Source: Desulfosporosinus metallidurans
GTDB lineage: Bacteria; Bacillota; Desulfitobacteriia; Desulfitobacteriales; Desulfitobacteriaceae
Direction of reading: 5' to 3'
DNA length: 64,000 nt
NCBI RefSeq assembly: GCF_001936615.1
Contig: NZ_MLBF01000008.1
Coordinates: forward strand, 78,091-142,090
Part shown: piece by piece, positions 52,530 to 61,660 of the stretch
Layout: every line of letters begins with the position of its first letter
Position numbering within the stretch: the stretch's first letter is position 1
Program-made: the position numbers and the translations under genes
The notes under the pieces: generated by a model
What the model saw: only the letters and a program-made list of their open reading frames with translations
Told to the model about the DNA's origin: nothing
Databases searched by the model: none

Positions 52530-52870
52530 ATTATTTTGGGTTAGCGTAGAAGGATTAAGGTTATGGGCAAGATTACTAGGCAAACGAATATCCTTAATTA
52601 TGTGTGACATTGACTTCTTTAAGGCTTATAATGATCACTATGGACACCTTCAAGGAGACGAATGTCTTAAGAAGGTCGCTACTGCCTTGAAGGAATCTGT
52701 GAAACGTCAAGGCGATTTACTTGCTCGTTACGGAGGAGAAGAATTTGTTGTCGTTCTACCAAATACCGACGAGGCCTACGGGGAGATGCACCCCTCTATC
52801 AAGCAAAACAAACGGGTCGTAACCGCTTAGTCTTTGCAAGAGACTCTACGATACCCTCAAGCGTCGTCTG
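52530..52870 (+). pseudogene. Decayed GGDEF (diguanylate cyclase) gene
   Basis: In one frame, RLLGKRISLIMCDIDFFK through LLARYGGEEFVVVLPNTDEA is a clear GGDEF core with the GGEEF signature. After NTDEAYGE the frame meets a stop. The expected C-terminal LYQAKQTGRNRLVFA is found in the next frame, starting ~52795, so about 30-40 codons between are deleted with a frameshift. No start codon or sensor domain remains upstream. Confidence 0.8.
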
Positions 52871-52947
52871 AGCTTTCGCAAATCAACCTTCAAGTTCTAA
52901 CGGTCTTAGATACTTTGAAAACCAAAACTATTCGGGAGGGATTATTC

Positions 52948-54144
52948 ATGAGTTTTGAAATTAACAAGAGTGTAACGTATGTGGGAAAAATCGATTGGGA
53001 ATTAAAAAAGTTTCACGGTGATGAACTCTCTACACACCGAGGCTCCAGCTATAATTCTTACCTTGTCCGTGACGAAAAGATAGCCCTCATTGATTGTGTT
53101 TGGACTCCCTTCGCTAAAGAGTTCGTTGCCAATTTGAAAAAAGAGATCGATTTAAATACAATCGATTATATCATTGCTAATCATGGCGAACCCGATCACA
53201 GCGGGGCTTTACCTGAATTAATGAAGGAAATTCCTAATACCCCTATTTATTGTACCGCCAATGCCATCAAATCCTTAAAAGGCCAGTACCATCAGGATTG
53301 GAATTTTATACCCGTCAAAACGGGCGACAAATTAAGCCTTGGGTCCAAAGAGTTTATTTTCATTGAGGCAAGAATGCTCCATTGGCCTGATACGATGTTC
53401 ACCTACTTGACTGGAGATAATATCCTTTTCAGCAATGACGGTTTTGGTCAACATTTAGCGTCTGAGCATATGTTCAATGACTTAGTCGATCAAGCTGAGT
53501 TATACCACGAAGCCCTAAAGTATTATGCCAATATATTAACTCCGTTCAGTACCTTTGTTGATAAGAAAATAACTGAAATCTTGGGCTTCAACCTGCCCGT
53601 TGATATGATTTGCCCAAGTCATGGTCTCATATGGAGGGATAATCCCTTGCAAATGGTCAACAAATACATGGAATGGGCTAAGGATTACCAAGAAAATCAA
53701 ATTACAATCATTTACGATACGATGTGGAACAGTACCCGCCAAATGGCCGAAAATATTGCCACAGGGATAAGATTGAGTGATACGAATGTTACCGTTAAAT
53801 TATTTAATTCCAATTCCACTCATATGGATAAAAACGACATCATCACAGAAGTCTTTAAATCCAAGGCAATCCTTGTTGGTTCACCGACCATAAATAAAGG
53901 AATCTCTTTTTCCGTCGCTGGAATCCTAGAAATGATCAAAGGGTTAGCGTTTAAAAATAAAAAAGCAGCTGCCTTTGGTAGTTATGGTTGGAGCGGTGAA
54001 GGCAATAAACTTATTTCAGCCGAATTGGAACACGGCGGGTTTGAGCTCCTTAACGATGGGCTAAAGGTAACCTGGAACCCGGATGACGAGAGCCTCATTA
54101 AGTGCCAAGAATTTGGACGGGCCATTGGACAAGCACTCAAGTAA
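52948..54144 (+). CDS. Flavodiiron protein (A-type flavoprotein)
   Basis: 398 aa from the ATG at 52948 (GGGAGGG 7 nt upstream). The N-terminal metallo-beta-lactamase-like domain carries the diiron ligands in NHGEPDHSG (HxExDH), with further ligands in ARMLHWPDTM and CPSHGLIWR. The C-terminal flavodoxin domain starts ITIIYDTMWNSTRQMA with the FMN-binding loop, then GSPTINKG and GSYGWSGEG. It reduces O2 to water or NO to N2O and protects anaerobes from oxygen or nitrosative stress. It is a single-gene unit with its own terminator. Confidence 0.95.
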   Translation: MSFEINKSVTYVGKIDWELKKFHGDELSTHRGSSYNSYLVRDEKIALIDCVWTPFAKEFVANLKKEIDLNTIDYIIANHGEPDHSGALPELMKEIPNTPIYCTANAIKSLKGQYHQDWNFIPVKTGDKLSLGSKEFIFIEARMLHWPDTMFTYLTGDNILFSNDGFGQHLASEHMFNDLVDQAELYHEALKYYANILTPFSTFVDKKITEILGFNLPVDMICPSHGLIWRDNPLQMVNKYMEWAKDYQENQITIIYDTMWNSTRQMAENIATGIRLSDTNVTVKLFNSNSTHMDKNDIITEVFKSKAILVGSPTINKGISFSVAGILEMIKGLAFKNKKAAAFGSYGWSGEGNKLISAELEHGGFELLNDGLKVTWNPDDESLIKCQEFGRAIGQALK

Positions 54145-54160
54145 ATAACGAACAGTAACT

Positions 54161-54203
54161 AAAAAAGCAGGGTGAGCATTTGATAACGCTCCCCTGCTTT
54201 TTT
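54161..54203 (+). terminator. Terminator after the flavodiiron gene
   Basis: AAAAAAGCAGG and CCTGCTTTTTT with GAGC/GCTC inside; a T-run follows on both strands, so it also serves the convergent metallophosphoesterase gene. Confidence 0.92.
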
Positions 54204-54242
54204 ATAGTCTTTCCTGAAAATAACTGATTTCAACTTTAAAGC

Positions 54243-55403
54243 CTACTGCTTAAACTTTATCGTAATATCCACAATTTCCGGGGTATTCCCCACCCGAATT
54301 GGGGGGCCCCACGTCCCATAACCCGAAGAAACGATGAGTTGGAAATTCCCCTTGCGAAGGTATCCCCAGTCATCTTCGAAGATACGGTGCGTAATAAACT
54401 GAATGGGAAACATTTGGCCAGCATGCGTATGACCGGACAATTGCAAATCCACCCCTTGTTCAGCAGGCTCTTCTAATTGCGATGGTTGATGATCCATCAA
54501 GATGATTGGAAGTGAACGGTCTACTCCTTCCATTAAGGTTGTTAAGCTTTTTCTCTTGACCCTGTTGACACGCTCACTCGACCGATCATCTCGCCCCATA
54601 AGATAGAAACTTCCGGCGATTTCCTGGGAGCTATCCCGTAATACCTTTACCCCTGCATCACCCAGGTATTTGATCGCTTCCTCGGCATTCCCACCAATGT
54701 ACTCATGGTTACCCAGTACCGCAAAAACACCGTACGGAGCGCTTAGTTTACGAAAATTATCGGACACTTGTTGTTTATTAGACGATTCGATATTTTCGTC
54801 GAACACATCCCCCGCAAACAGGACTAGATCAGGTTTTAGTTGATTAACTGTATTGACCATTTTCGTAAGATGATCGTTGTGAACGATTGTTCCTAGGTGG
54901 ATATCCGAAACCATGACAACATGCAACTGTTTTAGCGACCCCGCTTGTTTAGGGATTGACAAATCATAATGGTTCACCCGGGGATGACGGGCATTCCATG
55001 CCCCATAACTTACAATACCAACGACCAATATAAAAACGATGAATCCCAAAACGGGGTTCAAGCTCCGTTTTATTTCCACCGGTACAAGTCGAAGAAAATG
55101 GTCGATCAATCGTAGTAAATCTAACACTGTGATTACCAATAAAAAGTACCACATAAACGCCAGCCAATAAGCCCCAACTAGAGTCATTCCTTCGTATAAT
55201 ATTTTTGGAAGAAATTTCTGGCTAAATCGGCTGAATAAATAGGACAGGGATAACAGCCAAAAAACGGGCCAATAAACTTTGGGAACTAGGAAAGGGACAA
55301 AGCTAAACAAAGCCTGCCACCCCCGCAGACCAATGTAATAATTCAGTCCACCATAAATTATAAAAATTACACTACCCACTAAAATAAAAAAAGGATTGAT
55401 CAT
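54243..55403 (-). CDS. Membrane metallophosphoesterase (YkuE/YaeI-like)
   Basis: 386 aa. Four N-terminal TM helices (to ~140) precede a calcineurin-like phosphoesterase domain. Its metal and catalytic motifs are MVSDIHLG, FAGDVFDE, LGNHEYIGG and LSGHTHAGQ. The family includes UDP-diacylglucosamine pyrophosphatase-like and other phospholipid phosphoesterases, so the substrate remains open. GGAGGTGG lies 10 nt before the ATG. Confidence 0.88.
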   Translation of the reverse strand: MINPFFILVGSVIFIIYGGLNYYIGLRGWQALFSFVPFLVPKVYWPVFWLLSLSYLFSRFSQKFLPKILYEGMTLVGAYWLAFMWYFLLVITVLDLLRLIDHFLRLVPVEIKRSLNPVLGFIVFILVVGIVSYGAWNARHPRVNHYDLSIPKQAGSLKQLHVVMVSDIHLGTIVHNDHLTKMVNTVNQLKPDLVLFAGDVFDENIESSNKQQVSDNFRKLSAPYGVFAVLGNHEYIGGNAEEAIKYLGDAGVKVLRDSSQEIAGSFYLMGRDDRSSERVNRVKRKSLTTLMEGVDRSLPIILMDHQPSQLEEPAEQGVDLQLSGHTHAGQMFPIQFITHRIFEDDWGYLRKGNFQLIVSSGYGTWGPPIRVGNTPEIVDITIKFKQ

Positions 55404-55670
55404 TTGACGACAACCACCTCCGAGTTTTAACTATAACACAAGGTTCCATTTTTATGAACTTCTTTCTCATTTCTTTCTTACCTTCAACAATCAAGTTCCA
55501 AACCGCGTGTAGGAAATTCTCCACTTATCTTGTTTTGGATGGAAATACCGAGCATAGTAATCATTTTTAAAGGAATTCTATATCTAACAATGAATGAACA
55601 AGCAACGGATATGCATGTAAGTTTACTCTCTGCAAAGCATGTTATTTTATTTAAGAAAGGAAGCCTAGAC

Positions 55671-56879
55671 ATGGATATTTCCCTTGATGACGTATACAAG
55701 GCAAAAGAGACGCTAAAGGGGATTGCCTATAGAACGGCGTTAGTATACAACTCGATCCTTAGTGATCTGAGCGGCAACCAGGTTTATGTTAAGATGGAAA
55801 ACCTCCAGCGCACGGGCTCTTTCAAACTCAGAGGAGCGTACAACAAGATTGCACATTTGACCGGAAAAGAGAAGCGATGTGGCGTCATCGCCTCATCTGC
55901 TGGTAATCACGCCCAAGGTGTCGCCGTAGCTGCAACCATTTACGGCATCAAGTCGACAATTGTCATGCCTAAGCACGCTCCTCTCTCCAAGGTAACGGCA
56001 ACACGTCGGTTTGGTGCAAATGTGATTCTTCACGGTGAGGTGTATGATGAAGCTTACGAGGAGTCTCTGCGCATTCAGCAGGAGACCCATGCGACGTTTA
56101 TTCATCCCTTTAATGACCCGCTGGTGATTGCTGGTCAGGGAACCATTGCTTTGGAAATCCTTAAAGATTTGCCTGACGTGGAAGTCGTCGTTCTACCTAT
56201 TGGCGGCGGCGGATTGATCTCGGGAGTCGCCTTGGCGCTGAAGACTTTAAACCCGGATGTGAAGATTGTTGGCGTGCAGAGTAAAAACAACCCTTCGATG
56301 CAGAAATCAATTGCGCTTCATCAACTGGTGACCATCAAGGGAACCCCATCCATTGCCGATGGGATTGCTGTAAAAACACCCGGTGACCTGACGTTTGAAC
56401 TCGTTCAGCAATATGTCGACGAAATAGTTACCGTAGACGATGATGAAATCGCCAGTGCTATGCTTTTTTTCCTAGAAAGTGCCAAAGTCGTTGCGGAAGG
56501 TGCGGGAGCTGCTTCCGTTGCAGCTATCATGCATGGTCTTTCCCATTATAAGAATCGTAAAATGGTTGCATTACTGAGCGGTGGAAATGTCGATGTCAAC
56601 ATCCTCGCCCGTACGATTGACAAAGGACTAGTAAAAAATGGACGAAAATGTTTCCTTACCACTGTTATTCAGGACCGTCCCGGAGCTCTGGCACAACTGC
56701 TACAGTTTACTGCCAGTATGGGAGCCAACGTCCTTGCCGTTACACACAGGCGGGAAACCCTAGATATTCCGATGAGTTATGCCAAGGTGGAGCTCGAGTT
56801 GGAGACCACGGACACAGAACAGATTCGAACAATCAAGAAGCTTCTCGAAGAAAATTACTATCGGGTTGAAATTCAGTAA
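55671..56879 (+). CDS. ilvA: Threonine ammonia-lyase with C-terminal ACT domain
   Basis: 402 aa from the ATG at 55671 (AAAGGAAG upstream; the frame open from 55530 lacks an RBS). The PLP lysine is in GSFKLRGAYNK, with SSAGNHAQGVA, the phosphate-binding GGGGLISG, and LSGGNVDV. An ACT domain from ~residue 325 (TTVIQDRPGALAQLLQF) would bind an effector. This is the medium TdcB/IlvA form that deaminates threonine to 2-oxobutyrate. Whether it is biosynthetic or catabolic is undecided; no other ilv genes are near. Confidence 0.92.
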   Translation: MDISLDDVYKAKETLKGIAYRTALVYNSILSDLSGNQVYVKMENLQRTGSFKLRGAYNKIAHLTGKEKRCGVIASSAGNHAQGVAVAATIYGIKSTIVMPKHAPLSKVTATRRFGANVILHGEVYDEAYEESLRIQQETHATFIHPFNDPLVIAGQGTIALEILKDLPDVEVVVLPIGGGGLISGVALALKTLNPDVKIVGVQSKNNPSMQKSIALHQLVTIKGTPSIADGIAVKTPGDLTFELVQQYVDEIVTVDDDEIASAMLFFLESAKVVAEGAGAASVAAIMHGLSHYKNRKMVALLSGGNVDVNILARTIDKGLVKNGRKCFLTTVIQDRPGALAQLLQFTASMGANVLAVTHRRETLDIPMSYAKVELELETTDTEQIRTIKKLLEENYYRVEIQ

Positions 56880-56919
56880 CGAACTTAGCGCTAAACGTAA
56901 TGAAAGTAGACGGCCGCTA

Positions 56920-58794
56920 TTATCTCAGTAAGCGTAGGCCGCTGATGATGACGATGATTGTACTCCCTTCGTGTCCAATCACTCCTAAAGGCAGATTAAT
57001 ATTCCCGAAAAAATTAGACAGGACAAGCACGAAAATAACGGCAATGGCAAAGGTCACATTTTGTTTGACCACCCTGGTCGTGCGACGCCCTAAGGCAATG
57101 GCATAGGAGACCTTAGAAATGTCGTCAGCCATCAGGACCACATTAGCAGTCTCCATGGCTACATCGGTTCCGGCAGCACCCATGGCGATACCGACGGAAG
57201 AAACCGCCAAGGCCGGTGCATCGTTAACACCGTCGCCGACCATGGCTACTTTGCCATATTCCCCTAATTTTTTTATAATATCAACTTTATGTTCCGGCAG
57301 CAGTTCGGAATATACTTGGTCAACGCCTACCTGCTCACCCATGATTTTCGCAGTTGAAGAGCTGTCGCCGGTCAACATCACAACCTTAATCCCCATTTTT
57401 TTAAGTCTACTAATTGATTCCTTCGCTTGCGGCCGCAGGGTATCTTGTACCGCTAAGACACCAATTCGTTCATTTCCCACCTGAACAAAGATTACCGTAT
57501 TCCCTTGCTTCTCCAGTTCCTGGACAGCGTTCATTTCCTCTTCCGGGAGTTTTTGTCCTCCGATCAAATCCAGTTTTCCGATTCGATATTCCTGACCCTC
57601 CACTATGCCATGTACCCCAAACCCAGGCACAGCTTCTAGTTTTGAGGCTGAGCTAAGGTGGAGATTTTTCCCCTTCGCCTTACGGATTATAGCCTTAGCA
57701 ATAGGGTGTTCTGACCATGTTTCAAGAGAAGCGGCGATGCTTAAAACCTCATTTTCAGTATAGTTTCCATAGGGTATCACTTGAGTAATTCTTGGTATTC
57801 CCTCTGTGAGAGTTCCGGTTTTGTCAAAAGCTACTACGCTTACGTCACCGATCGTCTCCAGATAGGCACCTCCTTTGAATAAGATTCCTTTGCGTGCTCC
57901 GTTCGATATCCCGGATAATACAGCGGGCATAACGGAGGAAACCAGAGCGCAAGGGGAGGCTACGACGAGAAAGATCATGGCTTTGTAGATTGTCTCACTC
58001 CAAGACCACCCTATAACAAAGGGTGACAAGACTGGGATCAAAACCGCACCGGTAACCACGATTTTCGCGTAAATACCTTCAAATCGCTCCATGAATAATT
58101 GACTGGGTGGTCTTTCACTTTGCGCTTCCTGAACCAGATGGATTATTTTAGCAAGTAAAGTGGCCTCTGCTGGTTTGGTCATTTCGATGACTAAGGCTCC
58201 CTGTCCGTTCATGGTTCCGGCAAAAACCTCGTCCCCCGCCGACTTGTCTATGGGAATCGATTCCCCCGTAATCGATGCCTGATTCACAGAGGAAAATCCC
58301 TCACTCACAATCCCATCCGCCGCAATCCTTTCTCCCGGCCTCACCAACAAGTGGTCGCCTTGCTGCAATTCTTCGACTCGAACTCGCTTTTCCACGTTTC
58401 CGTGTAACACAATAGCCTCTTCCGGGCGTAGTTTCATGATGGACTTAATTTCGTCATTCGTTCGCTCCAGAGTATATCCTTCCAGGGCACCACTTAGGGA
58501 AAAAATTAAGATTAAAATAGCCCCGTCTCTCCAAAATCCGATACTGGCTGCACCAATGGCCGCCAATACCATTAGCAAATCGACATCTAAATCTTTTTCC
58601 TTAATCAAGGTTTGCAGCCCTTCCCAGGCTTTCTGATATCCACCTATGGCATAGGCCAAAAGGTAGAAAGGAACTTCGAACTCAGCATGACCATATTTTC
58701 CGGAATACCAAGCCAGGATAATAAATCCTAAGCTGAGGGCTGTAACAATCAAGCCCTTGTGCCTCGACCCAAGAATATTCCAAGACGTTCTCAT
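56920..58794 (-). CDS. P1B-type metal-transporting ATPase, probable P1B-4 (Co/Fe/Zn export)
   Basis: About 624 aa from the ATG at 58794 (AGGAGAG upstream). No N-terminal metal-binding domain. Actuator TGESIPIDK, phosphorylation site AFDKTGTLTEG, SEHPIAKA, and hinge GDGVNDAPAL are intact. The membrane metal site is SPCALV, not CPC, and the last helices carry HEGST, the pair that marks the P1B-4 subgroup (CoaT/PfeT-like exporters of Co2+, Fe2+ or Zn2+). It lies downstream of a MarR gene on the same strand, probably its regulator. Confidence 0.9.
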   Translation of the reverse strand: MRTSWNILGSRHKGLIVTALSLGFIILAWYSGKYGHAEFEVPFYLLAYAIGGYQKAWEGLQTLIKEKDLDVDLLMVLAAIGAASIGFWRDGAILILIFSLSGALEGYTLERTNDEIKSIMKLRPEEAIVLHGNVEKRVRVEELQQGDHLLVRPGERIAADGIVSEGFSSVNQASITGESIPIDKSAGDEVFAGTMNGQGALVIEMTKPAEATLLAKIIHLVQEAQSERPPSQLFMERFEGIYAKIVVTGAVLIPVLSPFVIGWSWSETIYKAMIFLVVASPCALVSSVMPAVLSGISNGARKGILFKGGAYLETIGDVSVVAFDKTGTLTEGIPRITQVIPYGNYTENEVLSIAASLETWSEHPIAKAIIRKAKGKNLHLSSASKLEAVPGFGVHGIVEGQEYRIGKLDLIGGQKLPEEEMNAVQELEKQGNTVIFVQVGNERIGVLAVQDTLRPQAKESISRLKKMGIKVVMLTGDSSSTAKIMGEQVGVDQVYSELLPEHKVDIIKKLGEYGKVAMVGDGVNDAPALAVSSVGIAMGAAGTDVAMETANVVLMADDISKVSYAIALGRRTTRVVKQNVTFAIAVIFVLVLSNFFGNINLPLGVIGHEGSTIIVIISGLRLLR

Positions 58795-58910
58795 GTTGAT
58801 TTCTCTCCTTATACTTTCTTTCACATACTTCACTATATACTTTATGTACCCTCTTATCTTGACTCCATCAATCCATAGATCGATGGAGTCGTCATGAAAT
58901 CCCCAACGTT

Positions 58911-59330
58911 CTAAAAAGTTTCGGCATTGATCTTTTTTAAAGTGTGCAAAAACTGATTGATTTCGTCGTCACTCAGAACGGACGTCATCTGCTCTGTCAG
59001 GTTCAAATGGTAGTCATGATGCTCCTCAAATACTTTCTTTCCTATATCAGTCAAACTAATAAGATTAACGCGCCTATCTTCTTTCGTCGATTCACGGCGG
59101 GCAAAATTCTTCTTTTCTAAGCGATCCACCGTTACTGTAGTGGTTCCTGTCGTAACCCCCAACTTCTGGGCCAAACCTTTCATATTTATTTTTTCGTGTT
59201 CACCGAGGACCTCTAAGGCATGCGCCTCAGAAACCGTTAGCTCACTAGATCGCACGATTGAATTTTCCCAGGAAGAAAACCCATTGAAAAACGCCAAAAG
59301 TTCATGAGTCAACTCTTCATTGATAGTCAC
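58911..59330 (-). CDS. MarR-family transcriptional regulator
   Basis: 139 aa with the MarR winged helix: INMKGLAQKLGVTTGTTTVTV as HTH and LEKKNFARRESTKEDRRVN as wing. The flanking helices form the dimer interface. It is the first gene of a probable operon with the P1B-4 ATPase (117-nt gap), and divergent from the Rrf2 gene. Its N-terminal region has no cysteine pair, so a metal or ligand effector is open. Confidence 0.88.
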   Translation of the reverse strand: MTINEELTHELLAFFNGFSSWENSIVRSSELTVSEAHALEVLGEHEKINMKGLAQKLGVTTGTTTVTVDRLEKKNFARRESTKEDRRVNLISLTDIGKKVFEEHHDYHLNLTEQMTSVLSDDEINQFLHTLKKINAETF

Positions 59331-59449
59331 TATGACTCCTCCTCTGAATATTTAGTAAGTAACCCATAATGTTTTATGATAATAATGTTTGAATTTCAAG
59401 ATATATGATAACAAAAATACTCTTCGCTGACAAGTGAAACCCATCCTGC

Positions 59450-59478
59450 TTGACAATGAACTCCTAGATAACTATCAT
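59450..59478 (+). promoter_or_regulatory. Sigma-A promoter of the Rrf2 gene
   Basis: TTGACA (59450-59455), 17-bp spacer, TATCAT (59473-59478). It excludes an in-frame start at 59477 and sets the start at 59504. Confidence 0.75.
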
Positions 59479-59503
59479 GGATTACATTAGGAGAGAGAAT
59501 ACT

Positions 59504-59923
59504 ATGAAAAAATTAAGCAGTCGTTTTTCAATTGCTGTCCATATTTTAACCTTAACAGCAATAACCGAAAAAAATTGCACATCGGAATATATCGCTTCCA
59601 GTGTAAATACTAATCCTGTTTTAATTCGTAGAATTATAGGATTTCTGAAGAAAGCAGGCCTTATTAATGTTCATGGAACGGGTGGAACATATATACAAAA
59701 GGATATCTCAAAAATAACACTACTCGATGTCTATAATGCCGTTGAAGTTACCGAGGATCATGAGCTTTTCAATTTCCATAAAGGGAATTGTAAATGTAAA
59801 GTGGGCGCTAATATTGAATCGATTGTAGGCGCTACCTTGAATAAAGCTCAAATTGCAATGGAAAATGAGTTACGTCAAGTGACCATTCAGAATATCGTTA
59901 AAGAATTAAATAAGATTAATTAG
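59504..59923 (+). CDS. Rrf2-family transcriptional regulator
   Basis: 139 aa from the ATG at 59504 (GGAGAGAG upstream). The N-terminal winged helix (SSRFSIAVHILTL; SSVNTNPVLIRRIIGFLKKA; VHGTGGTYI) is Rrf2-like. A distal GNCKCKVG segment holds two of the family's possible Cys ligands, spaced Cx1C rather than the three-Cys pattern of IscR/NsrR. It is closest in style to YwnA-like members. It could be a thiol- or metal-responsive repressor, perhaps of the convergent PNPOx-fold gene. Confidence 0.87.
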   Translation: MKKLSSRFSIAVHILTLTAITEKNCTSEYIASSVNTNPVLIRRIIGFLKKAGLINVHGTGGTYIQKDISKITLLDVYNAVEVTEDHELFNFHKGNCKCKVGANIESIVGATLNKAQIAMENELRQVTIQNIVKELNKIN

Positions 59924-59953
59924 AGAGACCATCTGATAGAATTGAAGAAATAC

Positions 59954-59985
59954 AAAAAGTAGGGACATTGAATTCCCTACTTTTT
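59954..59985. terminator. Bidirectional terminator
   Basis: AAAAAGTAGGGA and TCCCTACTTTTT enclose CATTGAAT between the convergent Rrf2 and PNPOx-fold genes. Confidence 0.88.
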
Positions 59986-60006
59986 GTTATAGTTCCACTT
60001 TATTTC

Positions 60007-60411
60007 TTAGAATTTAACCACTTCAATCGGGTCAAACCCTTTGCTAACCTTAACCTCACCACTACCAATGTAAAAAATTTCTACAATCGGATTTGAGGCA
60101 TTTTCATACATTTTTTGAACTTGAGCAGAGACCTTAGCGAAAGCTTCCTCTTTTTCAGCTGCATCAGTTACAAACGTTGCCTTACCTGAAATCCGAACAT
60201 TGTATTCGTTACTAACACAAGAGAATGCGACGTTTGAGTTAGTTTTCATTTGCTTATATACATCCTTTGTATTTGTGGTCATAAAATAGAATTTATTTTC
60301 TTGCGCAAACTGATACTGCCATCCCCTGACTTCAAGTTGTTCACCATTTGTGGTAGCAAAATAGCCCGTAGCTCCATCAGATAGGATTTCCTTAATTTGT
60401 TCAAGTGTCAT
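60007..60411 (-). CDS. Pyridoxamine 5'-phosphate oxidase-fold protein
   Basis: About 134 aa from the ATG at 60411. The split-barrel pattern GYFATTNGEQLEVRGWQYQF, FYFMTTNTKDVYKQMKTN and VRISGKATFV is typical of small FMN-binding PNPOx-like proteins of anaerobes. It may bind flavin, F420 or haem; which one is not shown. It has a strong sigma-A promoter overlaid by a palindrome, so it is probably repressed under normal conditions. Confidence 0.83.
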   Translation of the reverse strand: MTLEQIKEILSDGATGYFATTNGEQLEVRGWQYQFAQENKFYFMTTNTKDVYKQMKTNSNVAFSCVSNEYNVRISGKATFVTDAAEKEEAFAKVSAQVQKMYENASNPIVEIFYIGSGEVKVSKGFDPIEVVKF

Positions 60412-60468
60412 TACTCTAGCCCCCAAAATTTAATTGTATCACCTAAGACATTATTCCCTCTTCATACT

Positions 60469-60503
60469 GTAACCAGTATAGTTACAATGATAACAGTTGT
60501 CAA
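60469..60503 (-). promoter_or_regulatory. Sigma-A promoter with overlapping operator
   Basis: Minus strand TTGACA (60503-60498), 17 bp, TATACT (60480-60475). The palindrome GTAAC-N7-GTTAC (60469-60485) covers the -10, as a repressor site would. The rest of 60504-60700 shows nothing I can assign. Confidence 0.75.
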
Positions 60504-60700
60504 TATCTATGTTCAAAGTCCGTCATTTGTATTTTATTTTTCTTTATACATGTTGTCTGATATCTCTGTTTTGAAAGATTACTTTATTTGCACCGTGTAT
60601 GCCTACTTCCCACCCGTGCCGTCTCCATTGGGATCACCGTTATAAACATTGTTGACCCCACTTCAAAAGTTGTACTCCACCTATTATTTGTTTTGATATT

Positions 60701-60724
60701 AAACAAAGACACCCTTCGGGTGCC
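60701..60724 (-). terminator. Terminator after the toxin gene
   Basis: On the minus strand GGCACCC-GAA-GGGTGTC is followed by TTTGTTTAAT. Confidence 0.7.
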
Positions 60725-60777
60725 ATTAATTAATAACTTATTTTGGTCTGTTTGCAAAGAATCCATGTGCCACTTTG

Positions 60778-61086
60778 CTAGGCTTTAATAAGTTTTTCAA
60801 GATTCATCTTTGCGTAGATAATCCTATGTATTTCTACATCATGTTCTGTCACCACATAGAACACAAGGTAGTTTTTAACAGGCAACATTCTGTATTCGGG
60901 TTCAAGGGGTTCTATTGCTTGATACACCTTGCAAGAATAAGGAAATTGTTGAAGTCGAGATATAGAACTGTCAAGGACATCAACCAAATCCATTGCAGCC
61001 TTTGGTGCTTTAAGATAATCGGCGATATAGCTTGTAATATTCCTCAAATCCTTTTGTGCCAAAGGTAGATAGTTCAACTTATGCAT
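60778..61086 (-). CDS. RelE/ParE-family toxin
   Basis: 102 aa. LNYLPLAQKDLRNITSYIAD, the RLQQFPYSCKVY segment and the C-terminal VEIHRIIYAKMN are typical of RelE/ParE toxins. It starts inside the antitoxin gene (8-nt overlap). Ribonuclease (RelE) versus gyrase (ParE) activity cannot be settled here. Confidence 0.88.
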   Translation of the reverse strand: MHKLNYLPLAQKDLRNITSYIADYLKAPKAAMDLVDVLDSSISRLQQFPYSCKVYQAIEPLEPEYRMLPVKNYLVFYVVTEHDVEIHRIIYAKMNLEKLIKA

Positions 61087-61366
61087 TATCCTTGCTTACC
61101 TTATCAGCAATGTTTTTCCTTAAATCAGAAAACACTTCTTCATGCGAGTATCTCACATCGGTAGATTTTGCTTCCAGTTCCGCCTCTTTTAACTTAAAGC
61201 ATAGTTCACTTTCAAACTGCTTACGTTCATAGGCCTCAATACTCATGACAACCATGTCCCCATATCCATTCTTGGTCAAGAACACTGGTTCCGATGTTTC
61301 ATGCACCACCCTTGAAATATCCGCAAAATTGTTTCGCAAATCTGAAACTGGTCTAATCAGTGGCAT
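61079..61366 (-). CDS. Phd/YefM-family antitoxin
   Basis: About 95 aa from the ATG at 61366 (GAGGTG upstream; GTG at 61375 is less likely). The DNA-binding Phd fold shows PVSDLRNNFADISRVV and EPVFLTKNGYGDMVVMS. The C-terminal charged tail would wrap the toxin. It forms an autoregulated toxin-antitoxin operon with the RelE/ParE gene. Confidence 0.88.
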   Translation of the reverse strand: MPLIRPVSDLRNNFADISRVVHETSEPVFLTKNGYGDMVVMSIEAYERKQFESELCFKLKEAELEAKSTDVRYSHEEVFSDLRKNIADKVSKDNA

Positions 61367-61470
61367 ATCATTCACCTCTTATTACGAGTTGTCAATTTAA
61401 CATAATATTATCATAGTTATGCTACATTATCAATCTTACGATTTCTAGTACATCCTTGAAACAAGAGTCA

Positions 61471-61494
61471 AACAAGGAACCTGTCCCCTTGTTC
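61471..61494. repeat. REP-like CAAGGAACCTGTCCCCTTG element
   Basis: AACAAGG/CCTTGTT stem, the same repeat family as 22405-22456. Confidence 0.5.
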
Positions 61495-61538
61495 AGCAAC
61501 GTGTTGTGGGCGTTCAAAAAACCTTGACTTTTCTATAG

Positions 61539-61633
61539 TTTAGAGTTAACCTATATTTGTTATACTGTTATAGACAGTATACTGCTTTTAACATTCTACT
61601 CTTTTGCACTAATACTGTTTAGCAGATACTGTT
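61539..61633 (+). promoter_or_regulatory. Promoter and PadR-type operators of the PadR-MFS-methyltransferase group
   Basis: TTTAGA, 16 bp, TATACT (61561-61566) is a possible promoter. ATACTGT-N5-ACAGTAT (61562-61580) is a dyad over the -10. Two more ATACTGTT half-sites lie at 61612 and 61626. Autorepression by the PadR product is likely. Confidence 0.6.
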
Positions 61634-61660
61634 TTGAACAAACAAAGAGGTGAAAAATTG

